64,000 bases of DNA from Adlercreutzia murintestinalis (GTDB lineage: Bacteria > Actinomycetota > Coriobacteriia > Coriobacteriales > Eggerthellaceae). A program made the translations under genes and the position numbers. Shown piece by piece: positions 8,412-17,700 of this stretch. The notes under the pieces are model-generated. The model did no database searches and had not been told where the DNA came from. It was given only the letters and a program-made list of their open reading frames with translations. Numbering within the stretch: the first letter of the stretch is position 1; each line of letters opens with the position of its first letter. The stretch spans positions 1-64,000 of the forward strand of contig NZ_CALPCC010000002.1 in assembly GCF_943192905.1 (NCBI RefSeq), given 5' to 3'.

Positions 8412-11400
8412 ATGAACGGTTTTCTCAAAAGGATCATATCGTGTGCAATGTGCGCGTTGCTCATTATGGGCATGGCTGCACCCGCCTATGCCGTTCCTGG
8501 TGCTGCGGGTGTGACAGGGCCTGACGAGCAGGATGTGAGCTATTCGACCGGGGACATCATCGGCGACAAGGCCGAGTGGGGCATGGACCAGAGCGTCATC
8601 CAGAACCCGGGCAGCCAGACCCCGGGGGACAAGACCACCATGTCCACCAGCGTGTATGCCTACTACGGGGACACCAGCCCCTTCTCGCTCCAGCGCACGT
8701 TGGATAGCATTTCGGGCACGTTGGACGAGCTTTCGTGGGCCTCGCTGAGCGCTCATGTGGTGGGCGCAGCCGAGAGGATCACCTATACCTGGCATGCGGA
8801 GAGCCGCCCCGCAGGCAGCGAAGAACCCTTCGAGCCGGTGCATCTGGTGGGTGGGTCCGCCGATGAGCCTTTCGGCATCAGCGGCACCTTGAACGCTGCT
8901 GAGAACAAGGAGATCGTGCTTCCCTTGGGCAGTCAGATCGTGGCTGGCAGCAATGAGGGCTTGCAGGATCAGCGGGAGTACCGTTTCACGGTGACCGCGG
9001 TGAAGCCCAGCACTGGCGAGCAAGCCGAGACCACCATGACCGTGGTGGTGGGCAATAACTACCTTACCGTGCTGTATGCGCCGCAGGGCAGCGACCCGTA
9101 CGATTTTGATGCGCGCATCACCGGCGTGTTCTTGAAAGGGTCCGAACTCGTCTGCGCGAGCCCCATCGAGGATGAGGCCGTGCTGGATGCGTTCGCGGGG
9201 GTGGCGGGCGGCTTCGCGCTGAGCCACACCTGGCAACTGAGCGTGTCGGGCATCGCAGGCTGCGTGAAGTCCATCGATTCCGTAGCATTCTCCATCACCG
9301 CAGATGAGGCGGCCCTGATCGAGCAGGGCGCGGCCAAGGCAGTGGCGTTCGAGGATGGGCGCACCACCGTCTATGCGGGCAACGGGTTGCAAGCCGTCAG
9401 CGAGACCGACGATGACGGGGTGGAGCATTTCTATGTGATCATTCCGAAGGATGGCGGCAAAGGGCTTGGCAGCTATGCGCTCATGTTCCAGAATGGCGAT
9501 ACGGTGCAGGTGTCGGCACGCGTTGAGGGCACGGGCGGTCAGGTGAGCCCTGTTGGCACGAAGACCTGGTCGATGGCTGATGCGTGGGGCAACCCGGCAG
9601 ACATCCGCTATGTCATGGTGCCGAGCGCAGGCTACAAGGTTGCCAGCGTTGTGGTGACCGACGCTCTGGACCGTGAGGTGTTCTCCTATCCGGCGCAGGC
9701 GCTGACCTCGCCCAGCGCACTCTCGCTGACCGGGTTGTTGCAGGCGGGCGGCAGCTACCAGATGGTGGTCGCCTTCCAGCGAACGGAGAGCGACCCGGAT
9801 GCCGCTCCGGTGACCTTCGAGGCCATGGCCTGCGATGAAGCGGGCGCGCCCTTGACGAGCGATGTGAGCATCTCTGCGACCGGAACGCTGCGCGATGCGT
9901 CGTCTGTCAGTGCTGCGCCGGGGGCATCGGTGCGCCTGGAAGGCTTGATGCGGGGGTCGGGCGTCAGCGTGGTGTTCGCCAGCACCAGCCATGAGGCCCT
10001 GCGCACGGAAGTGTCTACCGATGGCGGTGCTACCTGGCAGGCGGGGCCTCCCATGATCGGGAGCACCTGCCTTGTTGACGAGATGACCGCAAACACGCGG
10101 TTGCGATTCGTGTGCCATGCCAGCGCGCAGGGTGCGGATCTTCCCGCCTATGCTGTGGTGGCGCGCATCGTGGATGGCGATGGGGTCACCTTGGCCCAGA
10201 CCGGCACCGGCACCAGCAATGCGGCAAGCACCGATACTGGCGACAAGGTGGTGGTGGCCTCCACCAGCGTCAAGCGCGGCAGCATGGCCGAGGTGAGCTT
10301 GAAGGGCGGTCCGTATCGCACGGTGGTGCGGGCGTATCTGATCTCGGCGGATGGCACCGTGCAGACCGATCTTGCATCCGATCTTTCCGGCAACGAGGAA
10401 GACGGCTGGAAGATACACACGCGTGCGTTGGAGGACATGGTCATCTGCGTGCAGTTCGCGGGCTATACCGACTATTTTGTGACCGCGCAGCGTCCCAGTA
10501 ATGGTGATTTCCAGCTCAACGGCAGCCCATGGGAGACTACCGATAGCCCTATCAGGGTCGTAGAGGGCACCTCGCCGTCTATGCTTCGCATCTCCGCTAA
10601 GCCTAGCTATGTGATAAACAGGGTCCTATGTGAAGGCATCTCTTTCGGCGGTGAGGGCAACCCGAAATCGGTGAGCGTGGAGCTGCCCTATCAAAAAGCA
10701 GAGGATCACCCCATCAAGATCGTGTTCACCCCAGCTGACGACGATGATGAGTACATCGACATCACGGTTTCGGTGAACACATCCATCAGCAAGCGCAGCG
10801 CGGCGGCCATGCAGTCGGGCACGGTACCGCTATCCACCGAGCAGAGCGGTCCGCGTGAGGCATCGATGCTGGGTGCGGTGCCGCAAACGCTGAGCGATAC
10901 GACGCCTGCTGGTGTGGTGGGCGCTGCGGCAGGAAGCAGCCGCGCGGCAGCCGATCAGGCGGCAGACCAGGCAGACGAGGCTGCCAGCGAGGCGACGGGT
11001 GCAGCAGTGGCCAGTCCCTTAGAGGACGAGCCCGAGGGCGCTTTGGGCGGTCTGGTGATGCCGCCGAACGTGCGCATCAAGAAGGGCACGCCCTATACGT
11101 TCAGCATCTATCCGAACGACGGGTATACGCTGGACGAGGTGCGCATCGTGACCACCAGCGGAGAATTGGTCAAGGTGTACACGAAAGACGATCTGCCGCT
11201 GATCAGCGACCAGACGCTCGGCGGGGGCGACGGAGATGCCGTGTATGGTTACAGCTTGCCCTTGCCAGGCGATATCCTGACCCAGAGCGTCAGCATCAAT
11301 GTCAGCTTCACCGAGGACGCGAATGCCATCTGGGGGGCGCTGGACACCACCACCATCGGGTGCTCGGATGGCGGCTTCATATCGCCTTCCGGAGAGATGC

Positions 11401-12947
11401 GCATCCCGCGGGGCAACACGGTCAGCGTTGACCTGACGGCTAAGCCCGATGCGGGTTATCGCCTGGCGCATCTGTGGCTGATCAGCACCCAGGGCAAGGA
11501 GGATATCGCCGAGGGGCGCCCGAAGGGCGGCGACTTCAACGTAGAGCTGAAGGGCGGCATGCAGGTGTATGCGGAATTCGAGCGCGACACCGCCTCCATC
11601 TGGGTGGATGACAACGTGGCGCACGGAACGCTCAGCCCATCGGGTAACGTTGATGTGGTGCTGGATGATGGCGCACGCGTCTACTTCTGGGCCGACGAGG
11701 GCTACCGCCTGACCGAGATCATAACAAGGTATCCCAACGACCCGACCGAGTACCGCCAGAAGGTGGCGTCGAACACGTATTCGTGGGATTTCTACGACAT
11801 TGAGGACGGCATGCAGATCAGCGCCGTGTTCGGTCCGGGCGCGACGCCGCAGGTCGATCGTCATACCATTACCGCTACGGCCGAGAACGGCACCATATCG
11901 CCTGCGACCATGCAGGTTGCGGCGGGCCAAGATGCTGTGTTGACGTGCCGCCCGCAGCCAGGGTACATCTTCGATTCCATTGAGGTGACCTACGCTAACG
12001 GCACAGCGGTGAATCCTTCGCGGGTTTCGGTTGAGGGCGGCAAGATCACGGTGCGCGCGATAGACGGCACCATGCAGGTGCATGTGACCTTCAAGGAGAT
12101 GCTCTTCCATACCGTGCGCCTGGACCTTGAGATAGAAGGCGGCCAGCTGTCTGCGACGAACAGCGTGGAAGGCGCCCTGCTGGTGCGTGACGGCCAGAGC
12201 GTGAAGGTGAACGTGGTGGCTGCGGATGGCTATGTGCTGGACGGCCAGCCTGAGTACATAGAGGACAGCGAGCCGGGTCTGTTCTCCTTCTTCGCGGCGC
12301 GAGAGCCGTCGAAGCTGGATTACGCCAATGGGGTAGCTACGCTGGAGCCGCACGCGAGCGGCCTTCTGACGGCGAAGTTCCGCTCTACGAAGGAGCCGGA
12401 AGGCCCTGATAGCAGCTCGTCGAGCAGCAGTAGTTCGTCGTCGGGTAGCTCATCTGCGGGGTCCTCTTCCAGCAGCTCTGCCGGAAGCTCGGGCGGCACC
12501 GAGCAGCCAGGGGGCGATCCCTCAGAGGAATACGACTTCGTCATCACAGCCACGGCGGGCGAGCATGGCAGCATCGAGCCGTCCGGGCGTGTGGGGGTCA
12601 ACGAAGGTCAGAGCGCCGTGTTCACGTTCAAACCAGATGCAGGCTATCAGGTATCCAGCGTTACGGTGGATGGCACGCGTTATGAAGGTAGGCGCGACCA
12701 GTGGACATTCTCCGAGGTAAGCGATGATCATCGGGTCCATGTGGAGTTCGTCGAGCGAACGGCACAGCCGCTCACCCCGCTGACCACTCTGCGAAACATG
12801 ATGTCGGCGGCTGGGTTGGCGCCGACCGGAGATGCCATGGTAATCGTCTTTGGCGTGCTCTCGATGATGGCGCTGACCGGTGGCGTATTGGCTCTCTATT
12901 CTGGGCGTAAACGCAAGGAAGGGTATCGAGATGACAACTGTAGGTGA
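8412..12947 (+). CDS. Giant LAxTG-type cell-wall-anchored repeat protein (module copy 2)
   Basis: 1,511 residues. A signal peptide ends at P-A-Y-A, and the motif T-T-M-S-T-S-V-Y-A-Y-Y shared with the 6774 protein follows shortly after. The long middle holds immunoglobulin-like segments. From about residue 880 there are several divergent InlB-B-type repeats (pattern A-x-x-G-x-I/L-S-P-S/A-G followed by P-x-x-G-Y). A Ser/Gly linker at about 1333-1361 precedes a last repeat. The C-terminus has L-A-P-T-G-D (1469-1474), a hydrophobic helix and R-K-R-K, the layout of a sortase substrate; LAxTG is the form known for class E sortases of Actinobacteria. No matching class E sortase is visible in the window. 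A stalk-like adhesin is the most likely role. Confidence 0.9.
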   Translation: MNGFLKRIISCAMCALLIMGMAAPAYAVPGAAGVTGPDEQDVSYSTGDIIGDKAEWGMDQSVIQNPGSQTPGDKTTMSTSVYAYYGDTSPFSLQRTLDSISGTLDELSWASLSAHVVGAAERITYTWHAESRPAGSEEPFEPVHLVGGSADEPFGISGTLNAAENKEIVLPLGSQIVAGSNEGLQDQREYRFTVTAVKPSTGEQAETTMTVVVGNNYLTVLYAPQGSDPYDFDARITGVFLKGSELVCASPIEDEAVLDAFAGVAGGFALSHTWQLSVSGIAGCVKSIDSVAFSITADEAALIEQGAAKAVAFEDGRTTVYAGNGLQAVSETDDDGVEHFYVIIPKDGGKGLGSYALMFQNGDTVQVSARVEGTGGQVSPVGTKTWSMADAWGNPADIRYVMVPSAGYKVASVVVTDALDREVFSYPAQALTSPSALSLTGLLQAGGSYQMVVAFQRTESDPDAAPVTFEAMACDEAGAPLTSDVSISATGTLRDASSVSAAPGASVRLEGLMRGSGVSVVFASTSHEALRTEVSTDGGATWQAGPPMIGSTCLVDEMTANTRLRFVCHASAQGADLPAYAVVARIVDGDGVTLAQTGTGTSNAASTDTGDKVVVASTSVKRGSMAEVSLKGGPYRTVVRAYLISADGTVQTDLASDLSGNEEDGWKIHTRALEDMVICVQFAGYTDYFVTAQRPSNGDFQLNGSPWETTDSPIRVVEGTSPSMLRISAKPSYVINRVLCEGISFGGEGNPKSVSVELPYQKAEDHPIKIVFTPADDDDEYIDITVSVNTSISKRSAAAMQSGTVPLSTEQSGPREASMLGAVPQTLSDTTPAGVVGAAAGSSRAAADQAADQADEAASEATGAAVASPLEDEPEGALGGLVMPPNVRIKKGTPYTFSIYPNDGYTLDEVRIVTTSGELVKVYTKDDLPLISDQTLGGGDGDAVYGYSLPLPGDILTQSVSINVSFTEDANAIWGALDTTTIGCSDGGFISPSGEMRIPRGNTVSVDLTAKPDAGYRLAHLWLISTQGKEDIAEGRPKGGDFNVELKGGMQVYAEFERDTASIWVDDNVAHGTLSPSGNVDVVLDDGARVYFWADEGYRLTEIITRYPNDPTEYRQKVASNTYSWDFYDIEDGMQISAVFGPGATPQVDRHTITATAENGTISPATMQVAAGQDAVLTCRPQPGYIFDSIEVTYANGTAVNPSRVSVEGGKITVRAIDGTMQVHVTFKEMLFHTVRLDLEIEGGQLSATNSVEGALLVRDGQSVKVNVVAADGYVLDGQPEYIEDSEPGLFSFFAAREPSKLDYANGVATLEPHASGLLTAKFRSTKEPEGPDSSSSSSSSSSSGSSSAGSSSSSSAGSSGGTEQPGGDPSEEYDFVITATAGEHGSIEPSGRVGVNEGQSAVFTFKPDAGYQVSSVTVDGTRYEGRRDQWTFSEVSDDHRVHVEFVERTAQPLTPLTTLRNMMSAAGLAPTGDAMVIVFGVLSMMALTGGVLALYSGRKRKEGYRDDNCR

Positions 12948-13323
12948 GAACTATCTCACTCAGATCGAGTTCAAGAAGCGCCGGGTCGGCGGCGTGGACG
13001 TAGAGAACGTGGTGAGCCATTTTGAAACGCTCACGCAACTGTACGAGCAGGAACTAGCGCAAAACGCGGCTGCGTATTCGCAACAGCTGTATCAGCGGGA
13101 TATGCAGATCAGGCAGATGCAGCAGCAGTATGCCGATGCGCTGCAACAAGCCGCTGCTGCGCAGGACGAGGCAGTGCGCATCGCAAGCGAACAGCGTGCG
13201 GAAGCCGATGCGCACGAACGCAGCCTTACCGCCTGTGAAGAGTACCTGCCAGCTATCTGGGACTGCGTGTCGCGCATGGAGCGAGCATTCTCCGCGCGCA
13301 TACCGGATATGCCGCCGCGGTGA
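12931..13323 (+). CDS. DivIVA-like coiled-coil protein
   Basis: 130 residues. ATG 12931 lies inside the 3' end of the surface-protein gene (17-base overlap) and is preceded by AAGGAAGGG, which indicates translational coupling. The N-terminus (Y-L-T-Q-I-E-F-K-K-R-R-V-G-G-V-D) resembles the lipid-binding start of DivIVA/GpsB-type proteins. Residues about 30-105 form a long Gln/Ala-rich coiled coil. No membrane segment or signal peptide is present, so it should act in the cytoplasm. The link to surface-protein positioning or septal display is inference from gene order. The DivIVA similarity is weak and short. Confidence 0.75.
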   Translation: MTTVGENYLTQIEFKKRRVGGVDVENVVSHFETLTQLYEQELAQNAAAYSQQLYQRDMQIRQMQQQYADALQQAAAAQDEAVRIASEQRAEADAHERSLTACEEYLPAIWDCVSRMERAFSARIPDMPPR

Positions 13324-13351
13324 TCTTGCCGTATCGTAGGGTGAAGCAGCG

Positions 13352-13720
13352 ATGCCTGAATTGGTAGTGGGAAAAGTCGTGGTTTCCGAGCGCCCCGAGC
13401 CGGGAGCGGGTACGGGATGGCATCTGTGGTGGCCATCGCTCTTGCGCATCGTCTTGAACATGGGGCGCCCGATCAGGTATCGGGAGTTCTACTTCGACCT
13501 GGATACGGTCCCGCATGAGCTCTTGGCCGAAGCTCTCGAGTGGTTCACGGACGAGGGTGTCTATATCTATTCGAGTCGGCAGACGAACAAGGGCGTGTGC
13601 CGTTTCGGCGTGAAGGGGTTCTACACCATATTGGCTCGGAATGCCTTCGAGGTTCCTCTCTTCGAGCGAAAGAGCGCCGTCGAGCTCATGCGCATATGGC
13701 CGCAGAACGGCGAGTCGTAA
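13352..13720 (+). CDS. Hypothetical protein, 122 residues
   Basis: No known family was recognised. The protein is soluble and mixed alpha/beta by composition. A segment W-W-P-S-L-L-R-I-V-L could be a short amphipathic helix, and the C-terminal half is rich in F, Y and R. GGGTGA upstream of ATG 13352 may serve as ribosome binding site. It sits 28 bases after the coiled-coil gene, and its stop codon overlaps the start of the next gene (TAATG), so the three belong to one transcription unit with the surface proteins. Confidence 0.7.
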   Translation: MPELVVGKVVVSERPEPGAGTGWHLWWPSLLRIVLNMGRPIRYREFYFDLDTVPHELLAEALEWFTDEGVYIYSSRQTNKGVCRFGVKGFYTILARNAFEVPLFERKSAVELMRIWPQNGES

Positions 13721-14643
13721 TGGAGGAATGGCTACACCTTCTTGGCGGTGCCATCGTGCTCGTGTCGGTCTTCGCGGCGATCGTGTGGTTGCTCACGCCG
13801 CAGCCGGGGCGCATGGTCGGTGCGCGCGATCCGCAGATCGAACACGAAGCGCGGGAGCGACTGGTGGATGCGTGCGTTGCGGCCACAGATGAGGAAGCGC
13901 GGCGTGCGGCGCAAGAGAGCTTGCGCACGTGGTCCGAGCGGGTAGCGCGTATTCGCTATCGCAGGTATCCCAGCATTGCTGCCCGGCAGGCGGTGTCTAC
14001 GTTGATCGTGGCTGCTTGTGGGGTGTTGACGTGGTCGATCGCGTCAAGCGTGCCATCCGAGATGCCCGTAGCCAGGCTGGTCTGGGTCTTCGTGTGTGCC
14101 ATCTTCTTTGGCAGTGCGCTTGCCTTTGGCGTTGCCGTGGCGTTCAAGGTGGACGTCTTTGCGGTCCAGGGAAGCCTTGAGCGACGCCATTATGCCGAAG
14201 AATCCAAGTTGCGCATACCCGCACCGTGCTATCTTGATCTGTCGGCTGCCTACGATGCGGCAGAGAGATTGGGTGGTTATAGGCTGATCGATACGCGACC
14301 TCAGCACAGGGCCATCAGCTATCCGCTTGAGGGGGCCATCGCGTATTTCACGTCGGATGAGCGTGGGTCTCATTTCGAGAGTGGCATCCATATGGATCAA
14401 GCCGACCTCTCGCGCTGTCTTCCCGATCGGGATATCTGCGTCTTCGTGGTCTCCGATTATGGTCGCGAAAGCCACGAATTGACGTGTCAGTTGCGCGATA
14501 TGGGGTATCGGTATGCCTATGATCTGGGTGGCATTGCGGGGTGTTACGGCCGGGCTGCTCGCATCAGCTACGTTTTGAATGCGGTACTGGGTGTGAAGAA
14601 GGCGTCGTGCGCTCATGGTTGCGCGCATCCTTGCAGAGCATGA
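13720..14643 (+). CDS. Membrane protein with degenerate rhodanese-like domain
   Basis: 307 residues. The start at 13720 overlaps the previous stop by one base. A transmembrane helix at about 8-26 is followed by a charged helical region (35-80), two more helices (about 92-110 and 118-141), and a cytoplasmic rhodanese-like domain (about 170-280). That domain shows D-x-R (191-193), a late G-A-I strand and L-x-D-M-G-Y-R-x-A-Y-D-L-G-G-I. The active-site loop reads V-V-S-D-Y-G-R-E-S, with Ser245 where the catalytic Cys normally sits, so sulfur transfer is unlikely and a binding or sensing role is inferred. A Cys-rich tail (C-A-H-G-C-A-H-P-C) ends the protein. It is the last gene of the surface locus. 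Confidence 0.75.
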   Translation: MEEWLHLLGGAIVLVSVFAAIVWLLTPQPGRMVGARDPQIEHEARERLVDACVAATDEEARRAAQESLRTWSERVARIRYRRYPSIAARQAVSTLIVAACGVLTWSIASSVPSEMPVARLVWVFVCAIFFGSALAFGVAVAFKVDVFAVQGSLERRHYAEESKLRIPAPCYLDLSAAYDAAERLGGYRLIDTRPQHRAISYPLEGAIAYFTSDERGSHFESGIHMDQADLSRCLPDRDICVFVVSDYGRESHELTCQLRDMGYRYAYDLGGIAGCYGRAARISYVLNAVLGVKKASCAHGCAHPCRA

Positions 14644-14743
14644 TGCTCTCTGTAGTTTTGAAGACGACCGGCTGCCGTGCATGCGAGTGTGCTTGCGATG
14701 TGCGACAATCGTGCGCAAGAGAAACGAGCACGTTAGGTAGCAC

Positions 14744-17700
14744 ATGCCAGCCCAGTTTGAAGTACGCGCCGCCGCGTCCGATGCGGTTGCGCGCATTCAG
14801 CAGCAGTTGAATCTGCCACATTTCATTGCCGCAACGTTGGTTGCGCGCGGTCTTGATACGCCCGAGAAAGCGCAGGACTTCATGCGTCCTTCCCTTGAGC
14901 GTGATTGGTTGAATCCCTACGACATGCCCGGCATGACCGCAGTGGCCAATGCGGTGGAGGCGGCCATCGACGCACACCAGCACATCGTGGTGTTCGGCGA
15001 TTTCGACCTGGACGGCATCTCTGCCACCACCGTGCTCACGCGCGGCATTCGGGCGCTGGGCGGACGCGCCACCCCGTTCATTCCGAAGCGCTTCGAAGAG
15101 GGCTATGGTCTTACGATGGCGGCTTATGAGCGCATGAAGCCGTTGCAGCCTGAACTGATTGTCACGGTTGACTGTGGCATCGCGTGTGCCGAAGAGGTGG
15201 CGACCATCGTGACCGATGGAGTGCCCGTGGTGATAACCGACCACCACGAGGCGGGCAATCTCATGCCGTGCGACGTGCCCATCTGCGACCCGAAGACGGT
15301 GGACGATTGCCCTAGTGCCATTCTTGCTGGTGCGGGCGTGGCACTGAAATTGGTGCAGGTATTGGGCAGCCGCCGCGGGTTCCCGCACCTGTGGCGCAGC
15401 TACACGGATTTCGCGGCGCTGGGCACCGTAGCTGACCTCATGCCGATGCGCGACGAGAACCGCGCCTTGGTGGCCGATGGTCTGGCTCGTATGAACGAGG
15501 AAGCGAGGCCATGCATCGTGGCGCTGGCCGAGGCAAGCGGTGCTGCAGGGAAGGCCATCACGTCGACTTCACTCAGCTTCACGCTGGTGCCGCGCCTGAA
15601 CGCGGCCGGCCGCATGGGCGATGCCCAGTTGGCCTTGGACCTATTGATGTGCGACAGCTACCCGGAAGCCTATGAGTTGGCGCGCCAGCTGGAAGGCGTT
15701 AACGACAAGCGGCGCGCTATCGAGGCGGAGCTTTCCGAGGTTGCTAAGGAACAAGCTGCGCAGATCTACGACGGGCAGCGCGCCTTGGTGGTGGCGGGCG
15801 AGGGGTGGCACGAGGGCGTGAAGGGCATTGTGGCCAGCCGCTTGGTCAGCATGTATGGCGTACCTACGCTGCTGTTCACCATCTGCGGCGACGAGGCGCG
15901 CGGCAGTGGCCGGTCGGTGGGCAACGTGAACCTGTTCGCCGCCATCGAGAGCGCGTCCGACCTGCTCACGCGCTTCGGTGGGCATGAGGCTGCGGTGGGG
16001 GTGACCCTTCCCGCGAAGAACCTGCCTGCGTTCGCGCAGCGCTTGGCCGCCTACATGGACCAGCTGCCCGAAAGCGAGTTCCAACCCATCATGGAAGTGG
16101 ATGCGCTGGTGGGCTTGAACGAGCTGACGCTTCCTGCGGTGCAGATGGTCGACTTGCTAGCGCCGTTCGGGCAGGAAAACCGCGTGCCGCTGTACCTGGC
16201 GCGCAACGTGACGCTTGCGAACTGCCGAGCGGTGGGCGCCGACAAGAACCATTTCAGCTGCACGTTGACCGATGGGCGTGCCAGCGTGAACGGCATCTTG
16301 TTCCACTGTCAGAACATCCAAGACCTGCTGCACAACGACTCGGTGGTGGATGCTGCCTTCAACGTGCAGATCGACGAGTGGCGCGGTCGGCGCAACGTGA
16401 AGGCCATGCTGGAGACGCTGGCGCCCGCGTGCAGATGCGAAGGGCTGCATGCGTGCATCGATCCTGAGGTCGACCGTCTGTTCGAGCAGCTGTTTGGGCG
16501 GGCGGAGGATGCGGCGGGCTGCGCGCTGACCACGCAGGCGCGCCGTCATGCGGCCCCCAGCTCAGCGGAGCCATCGGAGCGCGGTCGCGCCTTCTGGGAG
16601 GAGCTGGGCGCGCGCGATCCGAAGGCGCTCGAGGCTGAGGTAATTTCGGCCATTATTGGCAATGGCCAGTTGCATCCGGCACAGCGGCAGATCCTTGATC
16701 GGCTGCAAGCGGGCCGCTCCACGCTGGGGGTCATGGCCACCGGACGCGGCAAGTCGCTGGTGTTCCAGGTGTATGCGGCCATGCAGGCGCTCGTGCATCA
16801 TAAGGCCAGCCTGTTCGTGTATCCGCTGCGCGCGCTCATGGCCGACCAGGCTTTCCACATGGCGCGCCAACTGGGCCGTTTCGGGTTGCGCTGCGCGGTG
16901 CTGAACGGCGAGAGCAGCCAGACCGAGCGCGAAGCGGTGTATGCGGGCGTTGCCGAGGGCAGCGTGGACATGGTGCTGACCACGCCGGAATACCTCGCCT
17001 TCCACGCCGACCGCTTGGCTCACACCGGACGCATCGGCTTCATGGTGGTGGACGAGGCGCACCATATTGGCCTGGCGAAAGCGGGCCAGCGGTGCGCTTA
17101 CCGCCAGCTGGGCAGTGTGGTCAGTCAGCTGGGCGGCCCGGTGGTGCTGGCGGTTACTGCAACTGCTCCAGGTGAGGTGACCGACGATGTGGAGGCTACC
17201 TTGCCCATTGAGGATCGCGTGGTGGACGATGCTTCGCGCGACAACCTTCATGTGAACGACCAGCGCAACATCAGGAACCGCGACGACTACCTGGCGCATT
17301 TGGTGGCATCGGGTGGCAAGGCGGTCATCTATGTGAACTCGCGCGAGCAGAGTGTGGGCGTGGCGCGGCGCTTGCGCCGTCGCGTGCCGCAACTGGCGCC
17401 CATGATCGGCTTCTACAATGCCGGGCTGACACGTATCGAGCGCAACCGTATTGAGGATTTATTCCGCAGGGGAGACATTCAGGTATTGGTGTCCACCTCA
17501 GCCTTCGGGGAGGGCATCGACATTCCCGATATTCGCAACGTGGTGCTCTACCATATGCCGTTCAACGAGGTGGAGTTCAACCAGATGGCGGGCCGCGCCG
17601 GGCGCGACGGGCGCGAGGCATGGATACACCTGCTCTACGGGCGCGACGATGTGTCCATCAACGAGGGCATTCTGGCCGATCTGACGCCTGACCGCGACGT

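Noticed and set aside
8370-10418. 682-codon open frame on the minus strand opposite the LAPTG protein
   Set aside because: His/Arg/Gly-rich antisense shadow; the plus-strand protein has a signal peptide and anchor.
11019-12353. 444-codon minus-strand open frame
   Set aside because: Antisense shadow of the InlB-like repeats of the 8412 gene.
12409-12495. Tandem TCG/AGC-type repeat as a satellite or CRISPR-like array
   Set aside because: It codes for the Ser-rich stalk linker of the surface protein and has no spacers.
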